Assembly (NCBI GenBank): GCA_015680685.1
Contig: MNCI01003051.1
Location: forward strand, 62,001-126,000
Reading direction: 5' to 3'
From: Gnetum montanum
Taxonomy: Eukaryota; Streptophyta; Gnetopsida; Gnetales; Gnetaceae
Length of the DNA: 64,000 nucleotides
Below, piece after piece: positions 11,660 to 23,470 of the stretch (positions are counted from its first letter, which is position 1; each line of letters starts with the position of its first letter). Under the pieces are notes generated by a model. The model searched no databases. It saw only the letters and a program-made list of their open reading frames with translations, and was not told the origin of the DNA. A program made the translations under genes and the position numbers.

Positions 11660-11664
11660 AAGAT
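11660..11664 (+). repeat. Target-site duplication, left copy (AAGAT)
   Basis: AAGAT directly precedes the TG of the nested element and is repeated at 26862-26866 directly after its CA. Five base pairs is the usual Ty3/gypsy duplication length. Confidence 0.9.
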
Positions 11665-12306
11665 TGTAGCGACCAAAAGTGTCGCGGCTAGAAAACACCG
11701 ACGGGTCGTCAGTCACTGACAGTCTTAACCCCAAATCCGTGTGAGGGCCATGCTAGATAAAATGGAAATGGGGTGCCCTGAATGGTCTAGTCAATCAAAC
11801 AGGGACTTAGTTGGTGTTAATATAACCTTTCGTAAATGGATAATTTGAAAACAAGACTTCTAGCATAAAATGATAACTTTAAATGCAAAAGGGATAGAAA
11901 ATAGTGTAAAAATACAATGATAAACAAGAAAACAAGGTAAAATGCAATTAGGAAAATGCACCGCTTCAAGATTATGACCTCACTCTGTCAAGGTGGATAT
12001 AATTGGTTGCGCGACACTAGGAGGCACAGAGATCCCAAAGGTAACCAAGACGTCTAAAGCAAGACAACTGTATGCTTGAACGCAGACTCGGGGGGTCAAC
12101 AATGCAAAATGCTATGGGGCTAGCAGGCAAGAGTAGAACAAAATGCCAAATAAGAATGCCAATTATTTTCAGTGTCAAATAAGATGTTTACAATGCTCAG
12201 GAATGCAATGCTAACTTTTTGCTTGCTTGCCAACCAATTCACTGTCAAATATCAGAGAGACCAAAAAGGATCGAAAAAAGGCCCCCTTGAGCATTACTCA
12301 TTGGGA

Positions 12307-12314
12307 TATTTATA
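12307..12314 (-). promoter_or_regulatory. TATA box in the nested element's 3' LTR
   Basis: TATAAATA on the minus strand, conserved at 25797-25804 in the other LTR. It marks the U3/R region and confirms the minus-strand orientation. Confidence 0.55.
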
Positions 12315-12857
12315 GGACCAAAGGCACGCAAAAGATGTTGTTTGGACGCCACATGCCCTGGGCCTATGTTAACTTGTCTATGTTGCATGGATGTGCATGA
12401 CCGTTGGACGAGGAGCCTGCCATGCTGTAATTGCGAACATACCACGCTGTAATTGCATCATCAGAGCTTAGAGACGTGTGCCAACGATGTAATTAGGTGA
12501 AGTGCATTGATGTGGTGTAACTTTCTACTATGTCATGCTATGCTTTGTAGCGTAGCGTGTGGGCGTAGCATAGCAACTTGTTACGCCGTGCTACGCTATG
12601 CTGCGTAGCATAGCGCAGCCATCAGTTCGAAGCAAAAACTTGCGTTGCATCCTGCTGCATGTGCTGGAAACTTTTGAAGCACACTGACTATTTATTGTAT
12701 ATTTGCTATGCTATGCTACGCTACATAGTGTAGCATGGCGCAGTAGCTGGCCTTAGTCACAAAAACATCGCCAATCTGCAAACTTTACCTTTTGCGCTGT
12801 GAAACTTGCTAACTTGCTGATCCTACCCTTTGAGATGCCTTTCATTATTCCCGTAGA

Positions 12858-12902
12858 GTTGCTACACTGTGCTATGCTACGTAGCATAGCATAGCGTAGC
12901 AA
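12858..12902. repeat. Near-perfect palindrome in the LTR
   Basis: The left arm GTTGCTACACTGTGCTATGC is mirrored by the right arm ending GCATAGCGTAGCAAC around a GCTAC/GTAGC centre, with only two or three mismatches and no loop. Other LTR palindromes use the same words. It could form a hairpin or cruciform. Confidence 0.65.
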
Positions 12903-13417
12903 CTGACATAACCTACTTTTCTACTAAGTTTGTCATTTTCTGGTGAAGGAGCCATTGCTGAAGAACTTGGAGTCGAGCGAAGCAACTATTTTCGAAGGTT
13001 AGAGGTGGTAACTTACTGCATTTGAAATCACTAAGTAGGTTGTGCCTTCTTGTCTTGCTCTCGCTATGCTGTGCTATGCTGCGTATCGTAGCGTAGCACC
13101 CTATCTTGCAACAATTTGTGGTTGACTATTTGAACAACTATCTCCCGAAGCCTACTACGCTATATAGCGTGGCGTAGCATAGCAAACTCCTTGACTAGAA
13201 AACTTGCCAAACTATTTTGCGCATTTTGAGCACCGTCGACAACTCTCCACATCACTTTTGTGTAGGTTGTCAGCTGGACAAATTACCCAGCTAGAAAATT
13301 TGCCAAACTGCACATCCTAAGGCCTAGAACATCCATCTCCTGATGAACTTCTATGATGCTGCCTGCATTGTGATGGCCTGGTGAAGCAAGGAAGCCCTGA
13401 GAAGTTGGGGTGTTTCA

Positions 13418-13432
13418 TTGGCCCCTCTTTGT
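13418..13432 (-). promoter_or_regulatory. Polypurine tract of the nested element
   Basis: Read on the minus strand the sequence just before the 3' LTR is CAAAGAGGGGCCAA, a typical gypsy plus-strand primer. Its position next to the TG of the LTR supports the boundary at 13417. Confidence 0.7.
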
Positions 13433-14759
13433 TGACGTCTGGAGGATGGGCCCAAGAGATGTTGACAAAGAATACGAAACACCACGAAAGATAAAACACT
13501 AACATTGTTGTTCGGTGATCGTTAAGATGTCGCTTAACTATGCTTGAGAGTGTTGCATTGGTTTTTGTGGGGGGAAAAGGCTAAGCAAGGAGGAAGGAGG
13601 TTCAGGAAAAGGGTAAAGATGAGGCTTAGCAAAGTCCCTTGTCGGAGTGCTCATGAGGGAGTTGTTCATGTTTTCATCTTTACTTTTGCTAACCTTTGAC
13701 CTCTCGTTGGAACGTCCAAAGAGGGTGATTGCGAAACGACTTACGTGCCATTTTTTTTAGGCACGTGAGCCTTTGCTCTCTTACACTTTTGCCACTTGTT
13801 GTTTCGCCGTTTACATTTGCGAACAACCTTATTGCAGGATAAGTGTTTCATTCCCTAAATGAGTTGTGTTACATCTGCATGGGGGCTTTAACCTACCTAT
13901 AGATGCTCCCCATGCGGCGAGCTGTGTTACACACATCATGGACTTTGTGGTTGAGCAAACAAGAGGGCTTAACAGGCGTTGGAAAAAGCTTGTAAAAGAG
14001 GGAAGTGAGAAAGAATTGCAAATGCAAGGAGTAAGGTAAAGGGAGGTAGCTTGTAAGGTAGGATATGCACTCTAAATTAGCCAAGCTAATCTAGACAATC
14101 ACTTCACAACACTGTAGCATTTGCTATTGTGGCGAGATGCACCTTCGGCCGATGCCTCTGCAAACATGACAGAGAGCAAACTAGAAGAAACAACCATGAT
14201 ATAAAATGAGGTCAAAGGTCTTGCTTGCTACAGATGTTGTTGAAGCTCTTGGACATCCATGCTAGTGCATGATGTCCAAAGTAGGAAGGTCAGCAGCAGC
14301 CTCGGTAGCATCAACATGGAGGAGTTGGCATTGAAGGAGCAGGGAGTCACTGTGAGTGCGAATGCTTTGGAATCCCCGCCAAAGGCATGCATTCTCAATT
14401 CAGCTATGGGATCAGCTACCACATAGCTAAATTTTGTTTGAGCCCAGACACTGGCAAGGAGTTGGAGGATGACAATATTGTGGCTGGGCCACAATACTAC
14501 TGGAACTCCAGCAGTAGGCACTGAGCAAGGAACTACCATCAAGGCAATGGGTCGTGGCGATGATAGGTCCAAGGGGTCAGTGAGATGTCATACGACATCT
14601 CCATGGAATCAGCAAGGTGCTAGGAGCAGCAGCGCTACATATGTTCTAGATCATGTTCTCAGTGTGTCGTGAACTACATTCTAAAAATGCAACACCCCAT
14701 CCCGCGTCGACACTGTGCATGCTCGCTTGATGTGTACTTGGTGTAGATGCATGCTAAGG
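13433..14759. other. Nested element, non-coding region between integrase array and 3' LTR
   Basis: No recognised gene. The longest open stretch (14228-14572, minus) shows no motif or family resemblance and is probably chance. Confidence 0.4.
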
Positions 14760-15115
14760 ATCTGCCGCAAACCCAGTTTAAGGTCTTGGTAGACCATGTG
14801 CTGGTTTAAGGTCCCAGTAAACCATTGTGCTGGTTTAATTTTCCAACAGACCATATGTGCCAGTTTAACATCATAGTGGATGTGTTGTGCTAGTTTATAG
14901 TCATAGCGGACTAGCTATGCCAATTTTACATCATAGCAGACGATCTGTCCCAGTTTTACGTTGTAGTGGATGAGTTGTGCTAGTTTTACATCGTAGCGAA
15001 CATTGGTGAAGCCGTGCCAGTTTAACATCGTAGCAGATGTTTGCTCACCTATTCCAATTTTACGTCATAGCGGACATGTTGTGCCAGTTTTACATCGTAG
15101 CGGACGATTGCCTAT
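14760..15115. repeat. Tandem array A, about 38-bp units
   Basis: About ten diverged units carry the core '(G)CCAGTTTTACATCGTAGCGGAC' or, at the left end, 'GCTGGTTTAAGGTCC...ACC'. It lies just downstream of integrase on the minus strand. Its core is related to arrays B (18684-18925) and C (23853-24118) through a shared (C)YAGTTTWA start and the paired words GGTC/GACC or GTC/GAC. Confidence 0.75.
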
Positions 15116-15119
15116 CTAC

Positions 15120-16400
15120 TCCATGTGCTTAGATGTAATATGGCTTGAGGTATGAGTGATTCACCAGGTTTGCACACTCGTTGTCGTTCATGTCTGCTAG
15201 CTTGAAGGCTCCATTCCCAAAGGCTTTAGTGACCATGTATGTGCCTTCCCAATTGGCTGAGAATTTGCTCACATGCTCACAAACAACCTTGAGGATGAGG
15301 TCTTCTTTTTATATTGGCCATTGATGCAGGTTTGCATGGTGCTTTTGCCATTGCTTGCTCTGGTAGCGCTCTATACAACTTAGCATTTGTGAACACTCCT
15401 CCTCTATTGAGTCGAGGTTGATGATCCTTGACTCATTGTTCTAGGCTTTGCTCATGACATCAGAGAGGATCATCCGAAGTGATGGTACCTACAACTCAAG
15501 AGGTAACACAGTTTCAAATCCACAAACAAGACTGTAAGGAGTCTTACTCATCGCAGTCCTACATGTCATCCTGTAGGCCCATAGAACATAGAGGATTTGC
15601 CCGTGCCACTACCTCTTGTTGTTGCTAAGCATTCTCTTCAGCAAGTTGATGATGGACTTATTTATAGCCTCTACCTACCCATTCGCCTATAGGTAATACG
15701 GGGAGGAGAATGATTGCCTGATGTCCAGATTACTACAGAAGGTTCAGGTTTTCGTACTACTGAACTGTGGTCCATTGTCAGTTACAATAGTCATCGAAAG
15801 CCCAAACCTTGTCATGATGTTATCCATGATGAAGTGGCAAACCTATTGAGATGTTGTCTTCCTTAGGGGGATAGCTTCCATCCACTTAGTAAAATACTCA
15901 GTGGCGGTGATGATGAAGCTAAGCTCTGCGAAGGACTTGGGCGTGATAGGTCCTATGAGGTCTAGTCCCCATCGCTGTAAAGGCCACGTGATCTGCGTTG
16001 GGTGTAGCTCCGTAGGTAAGATGTGTATGAGATTTGCATATCTCTAGCATGTGTCACACGTCTTGACCTTTGATAGGCAATCACACTCTATATGGGGCCA
16101 GTAGTACCCTAGGCGTCTGATTTTCGCAGCCATAGCCCTAGGTGCTATGTGTCCACCACACAATCCCTTATGTACTTCATTAACCACCTTCTGCGTCTAC
16201 TCCTCACCCACGCATGCCAACAATATCCCGTCATAGGAACGTTTGCACAGGGCATCATTTCCCATGAGCATATATTGCCGAGCACGCTTACGGATCGCAT
16301 TTCTCTAGGTAGATGTCAGTCCGCTTGGGGGTTCACCATATTGTAGGTGGGCTTTAATGTTGGCATACCACTCCTGGGTATCCGCGACACTGATAGAGGC
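15120..16400 (-). pseudogene. Integrase of the nested Tat element
   Basis: Reading the minus strand from about 16170 downward gives an HHCC zinc-binding domain (GGHIAPRAMAAKIRRLGYYW, then C-x(2)-C within KTCDTC). The catalytic core follows: WGLDLIGPI (first D), TDNGPQF (second D) and VEAINKSI (E). The C-terminal part contains NWEGTYMVTKAF and GAFKLADM, like the WEGPY.V......G.Y.L end of Tat integrases. Several stops, many explained by CAG/CGA-to-TAG/TGA change, show it is inactive. It follows the second RNase H as expected. Confidence 0.8.
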
Positions 16401-16412
16401 CACACATCCCAC

Positions 16413-16670
16413 CTAAGTGATAGGCTCAATACATTTGACAATCAAAGTTGGCAGACTTGCAAACGAGTGTGGTGGAATATTTAATGCAAGGGTGGCTAAG
16501 GCATCTGCCATGGTGTTTTCGTTGCGTGGCACGTGTTGCACATCCGTAGTTGCAAACTGTTTGATCAGGCTTTTTACTATGTCATAGTAGGGTTGCAGGT
16601 GCATAGCTTTGCAGGCATATACTTCGCTGATTTGATTCACAACTAGTTTTGAGTCACCGCAAATCGCCAA
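16413..16670 (-). pseudogene. Second (archaeal-type) RNase H of the nested element
   Basis: An open 85-codon stretch contains GDSKLVVNQI, then YYDIVKSLIKQF, HVPRNEN and ADALATLAL. This is the signature of the additional RNase H carried by Tat-lineage elements (DS.LVVNQ ... H+PR..N..ADALA.LA). The N-terminal part, with the first acidic residue, continues to the right across a stop near 16670-16730. Its presence is the main reason for calling the lineage Tat. Confidence 0.8.
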
Positions 16671-16734
16671 GTGTTGTATGCATAGTATTTGGGCGGCTGA
16701 GAGGCCTCTGAGTAGCCCCTCATACTCTGCTAAA

Positions 16735-17313
16735 TTATTGGTACAAGGGAATGCAAAATGATAAGCAAATGGGGTCTATGGTTGCCTGGTCATCGATGGG
16801 TGAGGCTATAAGTTGGGTTGCTACAGCTTGACCCTTTGTCGACGATTGGCTCACATAGTGTAAGTCGAACTCTACGGTTATTACTTTCCATCGGGCTATC
16901 CTGCTACTTTCATACAGGTTATTAGTGATAGCTCGAAGTATGTTGCTTTTGCAAATGATGTTAATTGTACTACGAAACAGGTAATGCCTCCACTTTTTTA
17001 ACACAAATACTAAGGCAAGGAAATTCCTCTCCACCTCGTTGTATTTCACCTCATGCGCTATTAATGCATGACTCAGATAATACACTGGTATCTTAGATCT
17101 GTTGTCTCGTTTCTGACATAACAGTGCTATGATAGATGTGTCGAAGGTGGCAAGGTAGATGAAGAAAGGCTTATCCCTCTGTGGTGGATGCATAGTTGGG
17201 AGGTGCAGAAGCTCTTTCTTCAAGTCATCGAAGGCTTGTTGACATTTGGTTGTCCATTCGAAGTTAACCCCTTTCTTTAGAAGATGTTGCATGGGGTGTA
17301 ACTTGTCAGTCAA
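16735..17313 (-). pseudogene. RT connection and RNase H of the nested element
   Basis: An open 192-codon stretch begins with the end of the RT thumb (MQHLLKKGVNFEWTTKCQQAFDDLKKEL), then PPQRDKPFFIYLATFDTSI and VYYLSHALIAHEVKYNEVERNFLALVF. This is the normal gypsy order of RT thumb then RNase H. The usual 'D.S..g' catalytic start appears as ATFDTSI. The frame ends where the Tat-type linker to the second RNase H begins. Confidence 0.8.
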
Positions 17314-17339
17314 CTTTGCTATGAACCTTCGGATGAACT

Positions 17340-18243
17340 GTACTCTACCCTAAAAACCACATAATTCCTTAAGGTTCACAGGAGGTGCTAGGTTGATGAT
17401 GGCTTTAACCTTGTCAGGGTCCACCTGTATCCTGTCCTCTAATACTACAAACCCCAACATGTGTCCATTCTTCACCCCAAAGAAAAAATTCTTAGGATTA
17501 AGATGTAAATCATGCATTTGACAACACTTGAGGACTACCCCTAGATCGTGTGGGTGATCAGCGGCCTCTTTGGACTTGACCGCTATATCATCCACGTAGT
17601 CGTTTAGCATCTCTAAAATGTAGTTGCTAAAGATGTAAGTCATGGCTCGTTGGTAAGTTGCTCCATCATTTTTGAGCCCAAAAGGCATCATGGCGTAACA
17701 AAAGGTACCCCATGGGGTCATGAAAGTTGTTGTTAATTGATGCTTTGGGTTGATGTGAATTTGGTTGTAGCCAGAGAAACCATCCATGAAGGATAACAGA
17801 GCATGACCAACTATAGTGTCGATGAGTTGATTGATGCTTGGAAGTGGAAAATTATCTTTGATCGTTTCCTTGTTCAGATCCTAGAAGTCTATACAGATTC
17901 ATATTCCTCCCATTTTCTTAGAAACCACAACGATGTTGGACACCCATTTTGAGTAATCAACTGCTCAGATGAAACCAGCTTGGTATAGCTTGGTGATTTC
18001 ATCCCTTACAGCTAGTGCAATTTCAAGTTTAACCTTACGAGATTTTTGCTTGACTACCTTCATGTGTGGATCTAGAACAATGTTGTCCTGTATTAGCCTC
18101 GAATCTAAACCTGGCATGTCATTGTATGACCATGTGAAGACCTTAATGTTGTCTTGCAAGATTTTGACCACACCTCCATGTGTCTGCGCATCTAGGAGGG
18201 AGCTAAGTTTTAACATTTTTACTTCCCCCTTGGACATGGTCAC
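17340..18243 (-). pseudogene. pol: Reverse transcriptase of the nested Tat element
   Basis: Two open stretches on the minus strand make up the RT. 18243-17965 contains the pre-RT and fingers (VFTWSYNDMPGLD, then KLEIALAVRDEITKLYQAGFI). The middle, with two stops, shows YSKWVSNIVVV and PLPSINQLID. 17787-17350 contains MDGFSGYNQIHI, WGTFCYAMMPFGLKN, the catalytic box YVDD with DDIAVKS after it, and GHMLGFVV. All catalytic RT motifs are present, unlike in the outer element, but stops interrupt the frame. It would copy the element RNA into DNA in the virus-like particle. Confidence 0.85.
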
Positions 18244-18683
18244 AAGAGTCTCGACGAGAGGGTCCTCAGTTACATCCTCAGCCTCTAGATCTAGGGTTCA
18301 GACTAGATGCTTAGGCCAGTCTAGGGATGTTTCTAAGGACGCTATGGTGTTAGCTGTGGTTGATTCCCAGTCAATCAGGTCTGGGTTTAATGATCTTGTG
18401 AGCTTGCCATGTGGACTGGCTAAAGCTAAAGGCATGGAGAGATCGTGATGGATTTCCATTTTTTGCTCAACCTACCAAGATGAAATGAGAGTCTGGTTAC
18501 GAGGCACCTGTCAGTAGTAATCATGTATAATGACAATTTGAAAAACAACGATGAGATGTAACTAGCGAAGTATGATATAAAGATTAAAATTTTCCAGTTT
18601 AAATTCATGGCAGACTGCTAAGGCATGGAGATGCAAAATTGCTAAAAGAGAAAATGTAAAAATGTAAAACTGTCAATGCGAAA

Positions 18684-18925
18684 GCATGAAATTGCTAGTT
18701 TAATGTCATTGTGGACTTCGTACGTGTACTGAATCGAAACTGCTAGTTTAAGGTCTTTTTGGATAGTGTACAAAATGCTACGCTAGGAATGCTAGTTTAA
18801 GGTCTTTTCGGACCACTAGAGTTGTAACTATGCTAAGATTGCTAGTTTAAGGTCTTTCCGGACCAGTAAAATTGTTGCTACGCTAAGGTTGCTAGTTTAA
18901 GGTCTTTTCAGACCGGTAAAATTAT
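18684..18925. repeat. Tandem array B, about 57-bp units
   Basis: Five units start GCTAGTTTAAGGTCTTTYCGGACC and most continue through a GCTACGCTAAG-like spacer. Each unit contains the inverted pair GGTC...GACC. It lies between RT and the promoter of the antisense gene. Confidence 0.8.
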
Positions 18926-19119
18926 AAAATATATTATTTTTTATTTTTCGGGAAAGCAAAAAATTAGCTCGAAGTGTGCCAAGATCTTTCGCCCAGATCG
19001 GCCTATTTTAATTGCTAACAGTGCCACGATGTCGTGGCGAGCATGCTACACTGCATGGTATACCAAACATTAAATGGAGAGAGAGAGAATGGAAGTTTCC
19101 CTTTTTCACCATTACGGCC

Positions 19120-19126
19120 ATAAATA
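19120..19126 (+). promoter_or_regulatory. TATA box of the antisense spliced gene
   Basis: ATAAATA in the context GGCCATAAATAGGGC lies about 150 bp upstream of an ATG at 19278 and just after a GA-rich stretch (19076-19090). Transcription would start near 19150, opposite to the retrotransposon. No other core promoter for the plus-strand gene is visible. Confidence 0.55.
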
Positions 19127-20846
19127 GGGCTTAAACCCTGGTAAGCTTATCATTCTCACCATAAGAGCGCAAAGCCCACATTTGGAGCATAGAGCAATTG
19201 CGGAGCACAGAGCGATTGTGCTAACAGAAAGCAAGGTGATTTTTTGCATAGCAACAGGGAAAATTCTGCAAGTAGGATGATGGTTCCAAAGAAGGAACGC
19301 ACTCACTTGGTGCTTGCAAAGGTCAAGGAGGTAAAGGAAACCCTAGGGTGCGTGACACAATCGCACGTCACAGTGCAAGAGGAGACGCTGTTGACCCGGT
19401 AGGCTGCTATGCCTCCTCTATTTTTTCATGCTTCTGTTATCGTTTTTATTTTCTGCTTTCAATTCTACGATTTAGTTTTGGCTGTCTGTGTTTCCTGTCA
19501 TTGCGTTATCGTTGTTTTGGCCTTTACACCATCACTATTGTCGTTTCGGCCATGGCGGATGTACAAACGCTATGCTATTGTTGCATGCAAGGTTGCCTAA
19601 GTCACCATTACCGTGGTTGTCATTACTGTAGGGGTTTAGTCAATTTAGGTTACTTGGCTTTCGAATGGTGTAGTGTAGGACCCTCAGGAGGGTTTGGCTA
19701 TGTGTGACGTCACAATGTGACAAGTGTTTCGTCAGGGTGTAGTGCTAATCATTCTGCTAAAGTTAATCGCTCTGTTGCTACGCTAGGCTATTCTTGTTAC
19801 GCTATTGCTTTCACATTCTTGCTATGCTATGTGCAGGAAGAGGGTTATGCCTACGCTATATGCTAAAATGCTAGGTCTTGCTACGCTATGTGTGTATTGC
19901 ACTTGGGTATGATGTTAACATTTGCTAGTTGTGTTGTGCATAATAGCGCTGAGGCCAACTCTAATTGTCCTAGAAATCGTGGGGGTCATGTGTTGCGTGA
20001 GCAAACCAATGGCCAATGTTCCTCCTCCCCATACACGTGTGGGAGAGAAGGGGGTCTGGTTCAGGCAAGAAGCACAAGAGTTCTTACAATTCCTCCTTCA
20101 ACACTTCAGTGTGATTGTTTGGTCATACCTAGAGGAGGAAGAGGCGGTCGTCATAGCAGAGACCCTGTTACCTAGGGCAAACCAGGTTATCTTGACGTTT
20201 TTGATAGATGAGATAATTAGTAGTAGGTAGGAAGAAGGATCTAGTCAACGTCCCAAAGATTTGAGACATTTGGCTTGGATCTGGGATATGCTTGAGTACA
20301 GCTGCTACCATCTTTACAACACATTGTTTGTTGCACGTCATATGGGAATGTGCTTTCAAAACCCACTAGGGATTATCTACTGTGCTGGCGGGTGAGTTTT
20401 GTAGCCTTGTTCCGCTGTATTGTGTGACGCTTGCTATGCTAGCCAAACGCTAATAGTGTGTTTTTGTTATCAAGTTTTACATTAACAAGGAAGGGCTTCA
20501 TGACAATGCAGGTGTGCTGACCATAACGTGGCTGGCCCTGTAGGAGTTCTCTTCTACTGAGAATCTACATGCAGGTGTGATTGGTCAATGCGGGGGTAAA
20601 TACCACACCTACCTAGACCTATACCTCATTTCCTATGGCAAGTGCAAGGAGTCTGGTTGGCTGGATGAGGGATGGGTAGCGTTCAAACCAATCACCGTTG
20701 AACAAGTCCTAGTTAGTCTTCCACTATTCCTGTTATCGTACAAACCTGGTAAGCTAAACAATAAGTGCTACATGCTTAAGTGTCTTTGCAATCTTTGGGT
20801 TCTCTATGTTTTTTCATGCTAAATGCTTCTGTGAAAACTGCTATAG

Positions 20847-21860
20847 GGGCGAAAAAGCCCTAGGAGGTGATGGTTGTAACCATTGAGAACCAGGAGGCAA
20901 ACATCTACTTCAAGTATGGAGAATTAGATGCAAGCCAGCGCTAGATATGCAACGCGGCCTCGAACTCCTTAGTCCAAAACATCCAAAAGGTTGGGCTCAT
21001 GGATCTGTTCCTGGCCCCAAACTTGAGTGTCCCTGCCGTCGAGATGCTCTCCCTGGTTAGCTCCTTTTCCAGTAGGGCAAACAGCTTCCGTGCATGCATA
21101 CACGACGTACAGGTGGTCATTGAAATTAATGACCAACTGTTCACAAATCTTTTCGACGTCCCTGCTGATGGTTTCCTCATAGGGTCGAAGAACAAGAGGC
21201 AGCTGAGCCTTCAGAAGAAGGACATTCAGGAGTGGTTAGGGATTGCCAAGGAGCAGAAGGGACTTCCCATGGAGAAGCTTAAAGTAGAACCCACCAGGGA
21301 GGTTTACCCTATCTTCTGTGCTTGCGCATTTCCCCAGCTGCTTTCCCAAGGGAAGGTCCTTGGGATTGAGCAGGCCTGGATGATGCATGAGGTCATTGAG
21401 GAAGGGGCCCACTACAACTAGGCTAATTTTCTATGTAAAGGCTTGCAAACTAAAATTTTGGGGCTCCATAAGAAGCAAGAGTCCCATTCCAATATACATT
21501 ATGCCTTTTACATAGCTTGCTTGCGGCGCTTCGTAGAGTTTCTGGTAGTTCATGAGAATGGAGCCTGGGTCATGCGAAATCGCAACCAAATTTTCAGACC
21601 ATGGATCTGCCAAATTGGGGAGTCATTCTCCATGATGACTAAGGATCAGGTGGCCCACAACTTTCATGGCCGAGATAGCGTAAGAGAGACGTCCCCTGCT
21701 GTAGTCGGTAGTGTGTCATTGGGAAAACATCTCATAGCCAAGACTGTGGCTAGTAAGTTGCAGCAAAAGAGGCCTCCTTCAGCTAAGGAAACCCTCTGTG
21801 CTGAAGAAGAAGAGGGGAGGAGATTTCGGCTTAAACTACAGAGGACGCAACCCCCCATTG
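20847..21860 (+). pseudogene. Largest exon of the antisense gene
   Basis: One frame is kept for about 338 codons with only three stops (near 20864, 20940 and 21419). Readable segments are MDLFLAPNLSVPAVEMLSLV, then NSFRACIHDVQVVIEINDQL, then QKKDIQEWLGIAKEQ, WMMHEVIEEGAHYN and YIACLRRFVEFLVVHENGAW. The tail is basic and QQKRPPS-rich. The 5' end follows CTATAG and the 3' end precedes GTAAAC. The layout resembles the plant-specific retrotransposon accessory module seen in the outer element. No catalytic residues are recognised. Confidence 0.65.
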
Positions 21861-22689
21861 GTAAACGCTTCTACCCATGCTTATTTCCTTACCTACTTTG
21901 CTAATGCCTACTATGCTATACTACGCTAGACAGCCTAGTGTAGCATAGCACTTGCTTTAAGCTAACCTGTTTTAAGATAACGCAAACACGTTTTTTCGCT
22001 AGCAGAGAAAGAAGGCAAAGAAGAGGTGTCGGCCCCAAAATGAGGACAACAAATAAAGACTCAGAGGCTCTAGTCTCAGAGAGAAGGGCCTCGGTCAAGA
22101 AAGAAAGAGCTCCTGCCACTAAGGTAGGGGCTCTTGTTATTAGGTAGAATCCTCCTACCATCGAGGAGAACATTTTTGGGGACAAAGAGGAGTCTCCCTT
22201 GATAAAAAAGACGCTAATCTCTCAAAATAAAAGGCACCAGTGCATGAAAAAGAGGTCTGTATAGACCTGGAAGGGACTTCTGCCAAGGCTGCTACCATCG
22301 TTTTGCATCAATAGGAAAGGGAACCGCAATTGAACGCTGGTAAGTTTAACAATATGTCTATCCTGTCATAGCTCATTTCGGCTATTGCTGACACGTTTAG
22401 TTAAATGATAGGCACCATTGTTGATGTTGTAGGACCCCCTTTGAATCATGTGGAATCATGGGCTGACACCCCTGATAAGTTTACGTTTATGCAGGAAATC
22501 GTCGATGACATGATCAGTCACCTTAGGCGGATCGACCCTGAAGTTGGTAAGTCGTAGTGTTAGGTGCTCTCATGTTGCTACACTAGAATTCTTGAATTCG
22601 CTAACCTTGCTACGCTAATGCAACTAATATGCTCTTTATGTCATTGCAACCTCTCGACTCAAATGGGGCCCGGCACGACCTCTGAAAGT

Positions 22690-23470
22690 TGGTGCAGTGC
22701 CTACATTCCCACCTGAAGTGACCGAAGTGCCTCACTGCGCATACGATGAGGTGAGCAAATGTGCTTTGCACTCGACTCGCTCTTTGTGGGAGTACAAGCA
22801 CATCAACAAAGACCTGTGGAAACCAGTCCAAAAAGCTAAGCAAGAGAAGGCTGACCTAAGCACCAAGGTGGAAGACCTCAAATCAAGGATCGAATTTCTC
22901 CTAGCTCATGATACTAATAAAGAAGACTGGTGCACGGTTGTAATAGATCATGCCAAATTTTGGACAGTCATACGTCAGAACAATGAAGCCACCTGCGAAA
23001 TAATAGAACAGTGGATGCAAATGGACTTGTTGGCCTAGAAATGTCAAGATTGAAAATATTTCAATGCCAGGGTTTACGAATGGGGGCAGTCCTAGAAAAA
23101 CCATAAACATATGTATAAACTGGAACATGCCACCTATCGTAAACTGTACAGGAACATTGCCGTAGAGGCATTTACCTATAAGGAATTTGTAAATGCTATT
23201 AACGCTTCTGAGGCCTACGACAAGTTCAAAGAACAAGTAAAGGTTACAGAATCTCCTAAATGGGAAGTGGACCTTCCCCCAGGAGAGACCGTGACTGCCT
23301 CCTTTACTCCGGGACCGCCGAGATGGATGACCGTAGAAAAGGAGAAGGCTGCTGCAGACGCTGAACCTAGCATCAAGCTTTGGGTGGATATGATTGAAGA
23401 GGAAGTCTAGCATCCCCTCAAGCTTTGTTTAGATCAGATACCCTTTGAGACGGACGCAGGTCCTTCTCAG
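22690..23470 (+). pseudogene. Coiled-coil exon of the antisense gene
   Basis: The frame from 22697 holds through 23470 with four stops (at about 23036, 23054, 23096 and 23408), three being TAG and one TGA. It encodes TEVPHCAYDEVSKCALHSTR, a heptad-like K/E/L segment, then NAINASEAYDKFKEQVKV and LPPGETVTASFTPGPPRWM. The exon ends ...CCTTCTCAG/GTTAGT in phase with the next exon (GTTCTAGACGAG). Coiled coils at this position also occur in the third ORF of the outer element. Confidence 0.6.

Larger units (their letters stand above)
11665..13417 (-). repeat. 3' LTR of the nested Tat element (complete)
   Basis: This 1753-bp LTR, read on the minus strand, starts TGAAACACCCCAACTTC and ends GTCGCTACA. 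Positions 12205-13417 match 25684-26861. It has a TATAAATA on the minus strand (12307-12314 on plus). It also contains at least five long imperfect palindromes made of GCTACGCTA/TAGCGTAGC words (about 12546-12620, 12700-12747, 12858-12902, 13061-13100, 13150-13185). The open frames inside it are not credible genes. Confidence 0.85.

Noticed and set aside
17969-18448. 159-codon plus-strand open frame
   Set aside because: It is the antisense shadow of the RT frame of the nested element (18243-17965 on the minus strand).
19974-20230. Similarity of the exon 2 product (EFLQFLLQHFSVIVWSYLE) to an FCP1/NLI-type phosphatase domain
   Set aside because: The resemblance to 'EFLEF..E.FEV.VWSS' is short, the catalytic DxDxT motif is absent, and the frame continues into unrelated sequence, so it is taken as chance.
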